Source: Unio delphinus
Taxonomy: Eukaryota > Mollusca > Bivalvia > Unionida > Unionidae
Assembly (NCBI GenBank): GCA_029339505.1
Contig: JAQISU010001235.1
Location: 35,489,815-35,553,814 of the forward strand
Direction: 5' to 3'
DNA length: 64,000 bases
Shown here: positions 9,390-18,700 of the stretch, piece by piece
How the letters are laid out: each line of letters starts with the position of its first letter
Position numbering within the stretch: position 1 is the stretch's first letter
Position numbers and translations under genes: made by a program
The notes under the pieces: model-generated
What the model was told of the DNA's origin: nothing
The model's database searches: none
Seen by the model: only the letters and a program-made list of their open reading frames with translations

Positions 9390-10883
9390 TTATAGATTTT
9401 CAACTGGTGCATCTACTAGTCTCATTCGTCCACCAACACCTTCAAGTATCATTGACTTATCACTAAGAATAACAGCAACTGCTCTATAATTCGTGATAAG
9501 GAGGGGAGCAACCCCACCAACTGCTGGACCAGTCGGACGGGTTACACGAGCTCGGAAGTGTATATCAACTACGGACTGTTTCATCAAGTCAAGATGTTCT
9601 AGGGAAAAGTAATAAATCGGATACAGACCTTTAAAATCCAATTGTGATATTTGTAGACCAGTATCTACATTTTGATCACGTCCCATAAATGATAGCAATC
9701 GATGATAAACACGTGCAATATGATTATTTTCATAATTAAGTTGTATATCCTCTGCTGGTTCTTGTTGTCCGTTTATTTTCAGCGAGACTTCACTACACCC
9801 AAGTTGATCAAATATCATATGACTTCTTTCTTGATTATCCAATCGTGTTTTATCCTGTAGAGCAATAAAAATATGCCGTGGAGCTGAAACACCCTGTCGT
9901 GCTGCCAAATGCCATGTAAGTATACCATCAATATTAGAATCCATGGTATCTGTGGACGTTGTCAACCAGCTTAATAATCTCTTTCCCCCTTGATCCATAA
10001 ATGATAGCAACCGCGGTTCTACTGACAATGATGGAGTCAACACTGGCATCCACAGTGATAGTTTTGATAAAATTACTTTACCCGCATCAGCATTTGGGTT
10101 TGCAGCATCTGCTGGAATCCTCCAGATTGCATTATTATCATCACCCTTTCTTACTAGTGCAACTGTATGTTTTACTCCATAAATAACCTTTCTGACGTTT
10201 CTACAAAATCCAAATATGTGATGTAATGGGATTGCACATGAAAATTGTCTGCGAACTCCTTGTAACGTTGCTACTCGTGTTGCAAATCCTAGATTGTAAT
10301 TGGGATTAGCGTCTACAACTAAATCTTCAATACCACCAGCACCATTAGCATCAAGAGCAGGAGCAGCAACAGTACCAGTAAGAGCAATAAAGTTGGCAGC
10401 AGGATCAACACGATTTAATGGTCTTCTTCTTATATATGGAGTACCATTAGGATGATCAGTAATATCCTTAGAGAACATCATAGATGGACCAGCCGATCTA
10501 GTATAATCATCAGAATATCTCGCTAACCCGATTATTCCCGTAGCAACATCAACTTCACGTTCAATAGATTCGATTTCTTTTCCATCAATGAGATATCTAG
10601 CGCTTTCAAATAAAGCCATAATACCATTATTGACAAAACCAACTCGAGCAGCTAGTGGATATGGTGTATTTAATGCAACATTTGTTACGAGTTCACCTTC
10701 GACTTCAATAAAAGCTTCAGCGGGTAAAAAGTATTTACTAGTATCATGAACCTGAAGTTCAATTCTTCCACGAAGATCAGGTTGTACTGCGTGATAAGCA
10801 AAAAATTGATAATCACGTACAGAAGTATCTTTAAGTACTGGGGCTTCCATGTCAAATGCAACATCAGGGTTTTGTTTGAACAT
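9390..10883 (-). CDS. MCP: Major capsid protein, double jelly-roll
   Basis: 497 residues from the ATG at 10883. The sequence is beta-rich throughout. N-terminal half: MFKQNPDVAFDMEAPVLKDT, then a strand-rich region with a variable Ala/Gly/Asp loop (about 180-195). Second half: PRHIFIALQDKTR, SHMIFDQLGCSEVSLKING and GLYPIYYFSLEHL, ending with ITNYRAVAVILSDKSM. These blocks follow the pattern of the second jelly roll of Polinton and NCLDV-type hexon proteins, including the surface segment before the conserved YPIYYF strand and the terminal AVAVILSD strand. Trimers would form the hexagonal capsomers. It is the longest single-domain structural gene of the element, with a TATATAAT box just upstream of its ATG. 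Confidence 0.9.
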   Translation of the reverse strand: MFKQNPDVAFDMEAPVLKDTSVRDYQFFAYHAVQPDLRGRIELQVHDTSKYFLPAEAFIEVEGELVTNVALNTPYPLAARVGFVNNGIMALFESARYLIDGKEIESIEREVDVATGIIGLARYSDDYTRSAGPSMMFSKDITDHPNGTPYIRRRPLNRVDPAANFIALTGTVAAPALDANGAGGIEDLVVDANPNYNLGFATRVATLQGVRRQFSCAIPLHHIFGFCRNVRKVIYGVKHTVALVRKGDDNNAIWRIPADAANPNADAGKVILSKLSLWMPVLTPSLSVEPRLLSFMDQGGKRLLSWLTTSTDTMDSNIDGILTWHLAARQGVSAPRHIFIALQDKTRLDNQERSHMIFDQLGCSEVSLKINGQQEPAEDIQLNYENNHIARVYHRLLSFMGRDQNVDTGLQISQLDFKGLYPIYYFSLEHLDLMKQSVVDIHFRARVTRPTGPAVGGVAPLLITNYRAVAVILSDKSMILEGVGGRMRLVDAPVENL

Positions 10884-10900
10884 TTTTATTATATATCCGA
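10884..10900 (-). promoter_or_regulatory. TATA-like box of the major capsid gene
   Basis: On the minus strand GGATATATAATAAAA directly precedes the ATG at 10883. The box is within about 15 bp of the start codon, which implies a very short leader. Confidence 0.45.
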
Positions 10901-11590
10901 TGGTCTAAATCAAAAATTCTGAAAGAATTCTGAAGGAATTTTGAATTAAAAACCCAAGGAATTCATTTAGAGAAAATCGATTTTCATGAAATTATGTGGA
11001 CGGATTAGCCAAAAAACAATACAAAATCAATAAAAAAAACATCTAAAATTCGATGAAACAACATATTTTTAGCCTCACAGGATAAAAAATCTGATCAAAA
11101 TCGATTTTCTCTAAATGAATTCCTGGGGTTTTTATCCTCGATTTTCATGAAATTTTGTCGACGGATTGCATAAAAACACTAGAAAAATGAGTAAAAACAC
11201 TAGAAAAATGGTAAAAAAAGTAAAAAATCTAACAAAATTAGCAAATTATAAATATTTTATAATATAAAAATTAAAAATTAAAAATTCTAAAGAATTTTGA
11301 AAAGAATTTTTAAAATAATTATTTAGTTGGGTGTATTTTAATAATGATGATGAAAATATCTGATAATGAAGATAACGTAAGTAGAATCACAAGTGATTCT
11401 GACACAAGTGATTCTGACATTAATGTTTCTGATACAAGTGATTCTGACATAAATATTTATACAATAACCATAACAACTGAGCATCCTATTCAAATAAATA
11501 GAATCACAAGTGATTCTGACACTAGTGTTAGAAATGCTAGCATTTCTACAATAACTATCATAATTGGAAATCCTGTTCAAATAAATATTT
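10901..11590. promoter_or_regulatory. Intergenic block with inverted and direct repeats
   Basis: About 0.7 kb between the capsid and pX-like genes. An inverted repeat pairs 10948-10984 with 11097-11133 (37 bp, one mismatch, 112-bp spacer). A direct repeat sharing TCGATTTTCATGAAATT lies at about 10977-11006 and 11138-11169. Palindromes: AAAATTCTAAAGAATTTT (11281-11298), AGAATCACAAGTGATTCT (11383-11400 and 11500-11517) and GAAATGCTAGCATTTC (11531-11546). Short repetitive ORFs on both strands over 11338-11637 come from these repeats and I do not call them genes. The block may hold termination or late-promoter signals. Confidence 0.55.
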
Positions 11591-12094
11591 CTAACGTTTC
11601 CGGCGAATCTTCTTAAAACCACTTCCCGGAAGCCCACTTCCGGCTATCATATTTGCTGTTATATTATCCTGGGCGTTAGTCATTAATGATTGTAGTTTTT
11701 TATCCACGGCGTTATTTATTATTTTACTAACCTGTGTAGGCATTACTGCAGTAGATGGCAGTGAAGTCATTCCGACATTAGTGTTTCTAATGCTAGCATT
11801 TCCAGGTTTTGAAAAATTTCTTCGTGATTTCACTAGCGCTGTTAGTTTATCCCGAGCGGCTGAAAACGCCTTACTAGCAAGATCACCAACAGTGTTAATA
11901 CCCTTATCTCGGATAACATCAATTGCTTTCATTGCTGCCTGTTTTGCAAATGGAGCCACTTTTGGAGCCATTCTTGAAAATAATCCCATTATAGTATTAC
12001 CGAGACCATCTCCATAGTATACTCGGTATTTTGGTAATCGTGAGTTTACCACGTAGACGTTAGTTGGTTTATCATGGTTGTAGTGTATGATCAT
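11591..12094 (-). CDS. pX/core-like basic virion protein
   Basis: 167 residues from the ATG at 12094. The N-terminal 27 residues are polar. A Gly-rich amphipathic block follows (about 28-60, GDGLGNTIMGLFSRMAPKV), then an Ala-rich helical stretch and a basic region around KSRRN. The C-terminus reads GSGFKKIRRKR. The GxGLG...GLF...P block with basic tails is shared by a Polinton/adintovirus minor virion protein compared with adenovirus pX or core proteins; I rank this as resemblance, not proof. Palindromic elements encode part of the middle (GNASIRNTNV, 11775-11803). TATATAG lies just upstream of the ATG. Confidence 0.6.
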   Translation of the reverse strand: MIIHYNHDKPTNVYVVNSRLPKYRVYYGDGLGNTIMGLFSRMAPKVAPFAKQAAMKAIDVIRDKGINTVGDLASKAFSAARDKLTALVKSRRNFSKPGNASIRNTNVGMTSLPSTAVMPTQVSKIINNAVDKKLQSLMTNAQDNITANMIAGSGLPGSGFKKIRRKR

Positions 12095-12104
12095 TCTCTA
12101 TATA

Positions 12105-12122
12105 GAAATGCTTTAGCATTTC
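12105..12122. repeat. Short palindrome between two genes
   Basis: GAAATGCTTTAGCATTTC followed by C, located between the coiled-coil gene and the pX-like gene. Member of the dispersed palindrome family. Confidence 0.8.
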
Positions 12123-12129
12123 CAATTAT

Positions 12130-13242
12130 CTAATCGCTATAATAACCATGAGAATTTTCGGCTAACTCCTCAATAAAATCTCTATATGTTGCAATATCCA
12201 TGATACCACCTTGAAATAATCTCCTACAGATATCAGCTGCTTCATTGATTATTTCTGGTGAGTTATTCCCGGCTCGTTTTCCTCCTACAAGTACTTCTAA
12301 TCGTGCTATATCACCGAGAATATTGCCAGGGCAAGAAATACTTGTATTTCCACTCGAAGAATTTCCAACTAAACCACTTCCTGTTTTAGTTTTTAATTGT
12401 TTTTTTCCTTTTTTTTCCTTTTCTTTTTCTTTTTCTTTTTGTACTAATGCTTCTAATACTACTACATCTTGATTATATTCTAATATTTCTTGATCATATT
12501 TTCTAAGTCCATCTTGAAAATAGACATATTCTTTACTTTTTTTATTTAAACGACCTTTAATATCCTGATTTATTTTAAATATCCAATCAACATAATTATT
12601 AAAACCTACTTTATTTTTTTCATTACTTGAAAGATTCAAAAGATCTTTTCCTGAGTTAAAATTATCAGTAGCAAATTTAGCTAACTCATAATATTCATCT
12701 CTTGTCGATGTAGGGTAATTTTTAATTTTAGCTATACCACCCTCAGTAAATTTATCTATAAAAGAAACTGATGTTTTTTTTTCAGTATCTAATTCTTCTT
12801 CCTCTTCAGGTGGAAATGCTTGCATTTCTAGTGAGGGAATATCAACATCACTAAATATTCTCTCTGTTTGAAATTCTCGTTCTTCTCGTTCTTGTCGTTC
12901 TCGTTCTTGTCGTTCTTGTTCTCGTTGTTCTATAGCATCTACAAAACCAGCAGGAAGTGTTTGTAATGACTTTTTCGTTTGTTTAGTTCGTTTTGATATT
13001 TTCTCTAACACAGGGAGAAAGGACTCTTTTTGCGCGCTTTCTTGTTTAGAGATTGCTGTTTTCACACCCTCAGTTGCACTAACAATAGGTTTGAAGAGTT
13101 GTTCTGTATCCTCTGTGAAGTCAGTCTGAAATAATTGCCGCTGTTGAAGTTTTTCGCGGATTCTATCACGAAGGGGTAATATTTTCTTAAGAGCTTCAAG
13201 TTTTTCTCTAGCTAATCTCGTTGTTAATGATTCTCCTACCAT
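12130..13242 (-). CDS. Coiled-coil structural or scaffold-like protein
   Basis: 370 residues from the ATG at 13242. Residues 1-100 are helical and charged (MVGESLTTRLAREKLEALKK), with LPAGFVDAIEQ at about 97. A strong Arg/Glu coiled coil follows (about 107-125, EQERQERERQEREERE). A middle domain of about 120 residues contains YYELAKFATDNFNSG, and a Lys/Glu tract at about 265-285 is followed by a short C-terminal domain. I recognise no family. Position in the structural cluster and coiled coils suggest scaffolding or an internal virion protein. Two palindromes are translated in frame: EMQAF at 12813-12828 and NTSIS at 12335-12350. The homopolymer-rich Lys/Glu tract would be prone to sequencing error. 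Confidence 0.65.
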   Translation of the reverse strand: MVGESLTTRLAREKLEALKKILPLRDRIREKLQQRQLFQTDFTEDTEQLFKPIVSATEGVKTAISKQESAQKESFLPVLEKISKRTKQTKKSLQTLPAGFVDAIEQREQERQERERQEREEREFQTERIFSDVDIPSLEMQAFPPEEEEELDTEKKTSVSFIDKFTEGGIAKIKNYPTSTRDEYYELAKFATDNFNSGKDLLNLSSNEKNKVGFNNYVDWIFKINQDIKGRLNKKSKEYVYFQDGLRKYDQEILEYNQDVVVLEALVQKEKEKEKEKKGKKQLKTKTGSGLVGNSSSGNTSISCPGNILGDIARLEVLVGGKRAGNNSPEIINEAADICRRLFQGGIMDIATYRDFIEELAENSHGYYSD

Positions 13243-13464
13243 TATTGAAAGAGTATCATTATTGTTAAATTAGAAATGCAAAGCATTTCTTTGCAAAGCA
13301 TTTCATTGCAAATCATTTCGAAAGAAATCACTAACTAAAAAATGCAAATCATTTTAATACTTCCTTGTTATTGTACTGAGTCACACATAATTTTACTTCC
13401 TCATACCGTATCGGTTATACAAACAAAGGAGGCTCTCTACGCGTGGGCCAAATTCTACGAATTT
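13243..13464. repeat. Palindrome cluster around 13273-13345
   Basis: GAAATGCAAAGCATTTC at 13273-13289, followed by several degenerate copies of GCAAAKCATTTC to about 13345. No gene is seen in this gap, which ends at the stop of the next minus-strand gene. Confidence 0.65.
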
Positions 13465-13815
13465 TTATTCAGAGTTTTCCATTAACATTTTTAATTGTCT
13501 CACTTTACAATTAATAAGTCTCTTTTGTTCATATTCTAATCCTAATTGCTTACGTACACGTTCAACGATGCTACATAATGGTACGAAGACATTAACATCT
13601 TCAGTATTTACTAAGCTCTCACGTATAAGCTTTTGTATATTTTTGATTAAAAAATATTTCTTAGATAGAACATATTTTCCTGTCTGTTCTGCAAATTGTA
13701 TATCCTCGAAATTGGTCATAATTTGATCACAATCCAAACCTGAACATAATTTTACATTTTCATCCTTCAACTTGTTGATTTCAATAATAATCAATTTGAG
13801 ATTTTCAATATTCAT
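13465..13815 (-). CDS. Small hypothetical protein
   Basis: I place the start at the ATG at 13815 (MNIENLKLII), giving 116 residues. An upstream in-frame extension to 13941 crosses AT-rich palindromic sequence and looks non-coding. TATATATATAAAAATA directly precedes this ATG, which supports the choice. The product is helical: a short amphipathic start, a pair of Cys within KLCSGLDCDQI, and a basic C-terminal half with IVERVRKQLG. I recognise no family. It is the last minus-strand gene of the structural half, next to the repeat-rich control region. Confidence 0.55.
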   Translation of the reverse strand: MNIENLKLIIIEINKLKDENVKLCSGLDCDQIMTNFEDIQFAEQTGKYVLSKKYFLIKNIQKLIRESLVNTEDVNVFVPLCSIVERVRKQLGLEYEQKRLINCKVRQLKMLMENSE

Positions 13816-13960
13816 ATATATATAAAAATATATTTGTTTAAATGCAAAGTATTTTAAATACAAAATATGAAAATTCTTTAAAAGTATTTCAAATACAAAG
13901 TATTTTAAAATGAATTCTGGATACACTAAGGTGTTGATCATCTTAGTATACCCAGAAGCT
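13816..13960. repeat. AT-rich palindromic region with imperfect hairpin
   Basis: It contains overlapping AAAATAC/GTATTT palindromes (13841-13915) and an imperfect hairpin GGATACACTAAG...CTTAGTATACCC (about 13918-13953). TATATATA at 13816-13828 is the likely promoter of the gene on the left. Confidence 0.5.
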
Positions 13961-13993
13961 TAATGCGATTATAGGTGATTATGATTATATATA

Positions 13994-14101
13994 ATGAATG
14001 ACGACGGCACATTTACCGTTTTAAACCCCCTTGGTGTTTTATACATCAAGCAGCGCTCAACGGTTACAACCGACAAACACATAACAATAGATTATAGGTG
14101 A
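13994..14101 (+). CDS. Possible 35-codon mini-ORF
   Basis: ATG at 13994 preceded by TATATATAA, ending at a TGA within the repeated ATTATAGGTGAACA motif. The product begins MNDDGTFTVLNPLGVLYIK and matches nothing I know. The repeated AGGTGA at its end looks like a splice-donor consensus, so this could be a first exon rather than a complete gene. Very tentative. Confidence 0.2.
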   Translation: MNDDGTFTVLNPLGVLYIKQRSTVTTDKHITIDYR

Positions 14102-14330
14102 ACAATGAATGAATTGATTTCAATGACAATGCGACGGTACAACAATAGATTATAGGTGAACAATGAATGAATTGATTTCAATGACAATGACGACGGTACA
14201 ACAATAGATTATAGGTGAACAATGACAATGGTATATACAATGAATTGATTTCAATGACAATGACGACGGTACAACAATAGATTATAGGTGACACAATGAA
14301 TGAATTGATTTCAATGACAATGGATGACGC
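14083..14330 (+). repeat. 58-73 bp tandem repeat carrying ATG codons
   Basis: Four units starting AACAATAGATTATAGGTGA at 14083, 14141, 14200 and 14273 (spacings 58, 59, 73). Each includes a version of ATGAATGAATTGATTTCAAT followed by ATGACRATG. The array sits in the switch between the leftward structural genes and the right half of the Polinton. Confidence 0.8.
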
Positions 14331-14517
14331 GGGCTATTCTACATTCAAGTGTAAACAAAACCGCAAAATCGAAACTTTGGTTTTGAATGTCAATAATAAC
14401 GTTCATACCACGTGTGACGGTGTGGTTTTGTTTACACTTGAATTTCGGCTAATGCCCAATTATAATAAAGACGAATTTGTATATATACACTCATTACGAC
14501 GAGGTGATATAAAATAG
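14296..14517 (+). CDS. Small hypothetical ORF spanning a 20-bp inverted repeat
   Basis: 73 codons from an ATG inside the last tandem unit. The protein MNELISMTMDDAGYST... has no recognised domain. Its central part is encoded by the two arms of a perfect 20-bp inverted repeat (14343-14362 and 14424-14443), so the frame may be accidental within a structured non-coding region. It ends shortly before an empty AT-rich gap. Confidence 0.3.
   Translation: MNELISMTMDDAGYSTFKCKQNRKIETLVLNVNNNVHTTCDGVVLFTLEFRLMPNYNKDEFVYIHSLRRGDIK
14343..14443. promoter_or_regulatory. Perfect 20-bp inverted repeat, 61-bp loop
   Basis: Left arm ATTCAAGTGTAAACAAAACC, right arm its exact reverse complement. It is the longest perfect hairpin I noticed inside the element away from the termini. 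Candidate cis-element, for example replication or transcription control. Confidence 0.6.
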
Positions 14518-14853
14518 GTGTAGTGATTGTAATTATTTGTTTGTTTATTAGCGATCACTGACAACGTTGAAAACACATATAATACTTAAAACAGACATTT
14601 AAAAAAATGTTTAAATACGACGTGTTTATAAAACAGTTCTTGAAATTCGAAGAATTTTAGACTTGAAAAAAGACAAAATTGATTGTGTTTTGTTCAGATT
14701 TATGTAATTATAACAGCCAATGAAAAATCGAAGATTTTCCAACACTAGCGTTTCCGTGTTTAAGATCCGTAACTCTGTCATTGATGATTTGTCACACGAG
14801 TTATACCTAACGGAGTTATCTCCCGTAAAATCCGTAGGATTTCTATTTACGTA
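14518..14853. other. Non-coding gap with three or four palindromes
   Basis: Palindromes at 14642-14658 (GAAATTCGAAGAATTTT), 14722-14739 (GAAAAATCGAAGATTTTC), 14741-14755 (AACACTAGCGTTTCC) and 14827-14842 (AAAATCCGTAGGATTT). No ORF is credible. Confidence 0.6.
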
Positions 14854-15348
14854 TTATACATAAATAAACCGAATTTTGTTTTTAAAACGTTTTGAAAAAG
14901 CGGTCTTGGTTTTATTCTCAGCAACGCATTGAATAGAATACGGATAAATATCGAAATACTTACCAGCTGCGTTTATTGATTGAAATACTCCCTCCGTGTT
15001 ATCTTCAGTATTAAACGATCTTACAGGTCTTTTCCCAATTGATTTATAAGTACCAGTATTTCCAGATGTAGTATTCTCACTTTGTGTAACAGCTCGTAAA
15101 TTATTCAAAGAATTATTAGTCCTAATACCATCAATATGATCAATAACAAGACCATCCTTGATTGATCCGTTATACACTTCGAAGACGAAACGGTGATTAT
15201 AATACTTCTTCCCTCCAGTAGTAAACGTCAAATACCCCATACCATTATCCCACCCAATAGATTTCCTATTTTTACAATGTCTAACAACACCATCACGAGA
15301 AGCTTCGTAGTTTTCAATAACAGAATGTCTTTGAAATTCTTGGTTCAT
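14854..15348 (-). CDS. HNH homing endonuclease with NUMOD1-type tail
   Basis: 164 residues from the ATG at 15348. The HNH core lies at about residues 51-88: NHRFVFEVYN, then LVIDHIDGIRTNNSLNNLRA, with the DH pair (70-71) and following Asn residues forming the metal and catalytic site. Residues about 108-160 (VRSFNTEDNTEGVFQSINAA...) fit a NUMOD1 DNA-binding repeat, typical of phage and organelle homing endonucleases. No intron or intein is visible around it, so it is free-standing. It may have spread to this intergenic site by homing, or been adopted for element replication. TATATTATATATA precedes the ATG. Confidence 0.85.
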   Translation of the reverse strand: MNQEFQRHSVIENYEASRDGVVRHCKNRKSIGWDNGMGYLTFTTGGKKYYNHRFVFEVYNGSIKDGLVIDHIDGIRTNNSLNNLRAVTQSENTTSGNTGTYKSIGKRPVRSFNTEDNTEGVFQSINAAGKYFDIYPYSIQCVAENKTKTAFSKRFKNKIRFIYV

Positions 15349-15362
15349 TATATATAATATAT
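15349..15362 (-). promoter_or_regulatory. TATA-like box of the homing endonuclease gene
   Basis: GATATATTATATATA fills the gap between the ATG at 15348 and the stop of the next gene upstream. Confidence 0.45.
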
Positions 15363-15692
15363 CTATTTGTCTAATTCGTTAATTGGCTGAATTATAACAT
15401 TAACAAATCTTTTTATATAGTCATCCGTAGTTTTTATGATTTTGCTATTGACGTCGTCAGGATTTTTGATTCTTCGCTTGTCATAATAACGTTTTAACTC
15501 TCTATAACGCTTACCCCCGCAATTAATGCATAACTGCGACTTGCCTCTTACACCTACCCCACAATGCAAGCATGGTAGAGGTCCCTCCGAACCATTTCTC
15601 ACACTCTGCATATGATACCCACAGAATTCATTTCTGCATGATTTGTTACATGGAGTCTTTGATCCAATCATAAGCCATTTGCAATGATTCAT
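15363..15692 (-). CDS. Zinc-binding protein with two Cys clusters
   Basis: 109 residues from the ATG at 15692. Cluster 1 is C4, C15, C19, C24 and H27 (CNKSCRNEFCGYH), like the small viral C/H-rich motif at the N-terminus of many giant-virus and Polinton proteins. Cluster 2 is a zinc ribbon, C41-x2-C44-x10-C55-x2-C58 (CLHCGVGVRG...CINCGG). The C-terminal part is helical and basic (YRELKRYYDKRRIKN). Probably a nucleic-acid-binding regulator; the function is not established. Divergent from the polymerase gene with a 42-bp gap (TTATATAA just upstream of this ATG), so the two may share a promoter. Confidence 0.75.
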   Translation of the reverse strand: MNHCKWLMIGSKTPCNKSCRNEFCGYHMQSVRNGSEGPLPCLHCGVGVRGKSQLCINCGGKRYRELKRYYDKRRIKNPDDVNSKIIKTTDDYIKRFVNVIIQPINELDK

Positions 15693-15734
15693 TATATAAA
15701 ATTTTCTTATTTAAATACTTGTTTTAATTATAAT

Positions 15735-18700
15735 ATGAAGGAGTTCAAGAGATTATCGAAAATTAAGCCTTGGAAAAATGTTAGATTTAATCTCGATAGA
15801 ATCTCTGATATACCTAAAAGTCTAGTAGATGACAAAACCATATTGAGTAAAATCAGCGACTGTTTTAATGAGTTTAAGCGTGATGGAGCATCTCATACGT
15901 GGTCGACATTTCGAATTATTGATGAAGATGTCAATATACCTGTAATTGATGCTACTATGAATGATATAAGAGCAGCTGAGATACTTTCACACCTTGGCCA
16001 GAAATCTCTACGGAGGTATTTTTTTAGAATAAAATTCATTATCGAAGAGGAAGGTGAATGGATTATCAGAGATAAATTTGACCCAATCCTTAAGGATAAA
16101 AAAACTGTTATTGTGAGTAGAGATTCCAAACCAGGAATTCTAACTGGAATTGACAAACCATACTATGAGAAATCTTACCCTGTAACAGCAGTTGTGTATG
16201 GGTTATATCCAATAAATAATAATCCTAATATTGCAAAACTAGCTCCGATGTTTTCATCATCAGTGGCTTTGCCACTTAATTGTGTAGCAACACGGTTAAT
16301 AGAACACTTTACAAATGCATCCCGGGGAAACAAATTAACTGATCTACGAAGAAAAAAAATAACCGAATGGGAACTAACAGTGAAACAACGCGGGGCAACG
16401 ATTTCCGATATAGCTAAATTAGAAGCATTATTAAAATTTCCAATATCGGTAGCGACAATAACCGGAGAAGTATTATACGAACCGAAATATCAATCGCGAG
16501 GAGCTCCAATTGAAATTATTGATCATAACAAACACGCGTGGACACCAGCGGTAAATATATTTCCACGAGAAAGAACTGTTCGATATATCCCTAAAGAATT
16601 TTCTAGGGATGGTTTAAAAAATGAGTATCATTTTAATGAAGAGAAATTATTTGATGCTATTCACGCGTTAACCAAAGACGACCCTGTGTCAGTATGGTTA
16701 CTCAGGAGTAATGAGGATCCGGAAATAGGATTTGATCAGTTTGTAAAACCAAATGGTGAATTATATCGAACTGAAGAATTAGATACTAGAATGAGAAAAA
16801 TCGCTAATGAGTATTTAGAAAATTCTAAAGAATTTTCAGAGGGAAACACTAGTGTTTCTACTGTAGAAAAACTACTTACGGATAGTTTTACTATTCCATC
16901 AGTGGTAGCTCACTTCGCAAGAGAAAAAAACTCATGGCGTCCAACACGAAGTGATTTTCTGGAGGACGTGAAGTTGAGTTGCGTCGAATTTGGTCATGGA
17001 GGATTGTGGAATACGAAATACTCACGTGATGGTATGATTTCAATTGATATATCCGCGTGTTATCCTGGAAGTTTTCTCGGATATGGAGAATGCTCTGAAT
17101 ATTTTAAACGATTTGGACACCCCACACATGAAATGACTCGTGTTGCGATTAATGGTCCATTGCCTGATTTTGATTTAACCGGGTTCGCTCGTGTGATATC
17201 ATTCGAATTAGCTACAGGGTTACATCCGTGTAGTTATCTTTGGCTTGGTAGACATATGTATGAAAAAGCGTGGATGTCAATTGTGCTATTGCGGTATATG
17301 ATCGATTGTGGTATGCTAATATAGTTAATTGTCAGTGAAGCGATTATTTGTTATAACGCTCAGAAAGATGTTTGGTTACCAAAACCCGATCTCGAAAAAA
17401 TAATTAACGAACAACGAAAACAATTGGGAGATTGTGAAACACTTATGGATTGGTCTAAGAGGTTATTCGAAGGTAGTAATAGAGAGGCTAAAGATCTCGG
17501 ACGAAAAATAATCGGTAAATTCACTCAAGGTGGAAGATTTGACAATGCAAAATATTCTTCGAGATTAATCATAGACGATGAAGAATACAATTTCATAATA
17601 TCTGATTTAATAAAAAAAGGGAAATTTGTAACCCGTAAGAACGCTTTTCTATCAGGGGAATTAGATGAGGAAGCTTACAAATCTGCGAGCGGAACTAATA
17701 ATGTTTGGGTAGATGATGTCCTTCGAAATGGTAAGAAACTAGGTACGGTTGTTACCTACTGTGATGGAAAAAGTTGTCAATACACACATTTGAGAAGTTC
17801 TATGCTAGCCTATTCTTGTATTAATCTATTCTCGATGATAAATAGATTTCCTAATACCGCGGTTAGAGTAGCTACTGATTCGATGTATATCCATGAAAAA
17901 TACAAATCAGATGTAGCTAAATTCACAGATCCTAAGGAAGCGTGGGGAAATTGGAGGTTTAAAAAAGAAACACTACATGAATATTGTAAATCCGCAGACG
18001 TTGCTATGGATGATAAATACTTGAAAAGTAACCATAATATCTCAGAGATTAAATCAGAATTTTCTACTGCACCGCCTGTATCCGATCCGATTTGTAGATA
18101 CAAGACAGTTTATTTAAACGGCTGTGGTGGGTCAGGAAAGACAACTCGTGCAATCGAATTATTTCGTAATAGAAACACAAATGTTTCTAACATGATTGTG
18201 TTAACACCAACTCACAGACTCGCCAGAGAGATGATAGCGCGTGGAGTAAAAGCTTGTACCTATCACAGCTTCTTTCGATGGAAAGGCGATAATTGGACTC
18301 CTGATCGAATGGGCGATAAATTCATTCCTGATGTAATAATCTGGGATGAAATATGCACGGTATCGTTAACAGTATTACAGACATTTCTATCATGGTTGTT
18401 GACAAAAAACACAAAAGTCGTCATGTGCGGGGATCACGGCCAACCGCAGCCATTTGTTGGTGGATCTCCACATGAATGGCTAAAAGGATTTGTAGATTAT
18501 TATGAAGAGATTAATACCGACCATAGATCACTTGATGAACAATTACGAGAATTCAAAGCGCTAATTAGATTACAACCGGATAAAATCCAATGTGAAATAG
18601 CGCGTGAAATAATCTCTGAAACTCCCATGAATGATTTTTGGGAAATGTGGAAGCCAAATGATTTAATAATCGCGAGTAGAAAAATAGTCAGAGACGCACT

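Noticed and set aside
11338..11637. Overlapping ORFs on both strands between capsid and pX-like genes
   Set aside because: Built from AATCACAAGTGATTCTGAC repeats and palindromes; low complexity and mutual overlap.
5807..12472. Plus-strand ORFs opposite the structural genes
   Set aside because: Short, hydrophobic, without domains; shadows of the minus-strand genes.
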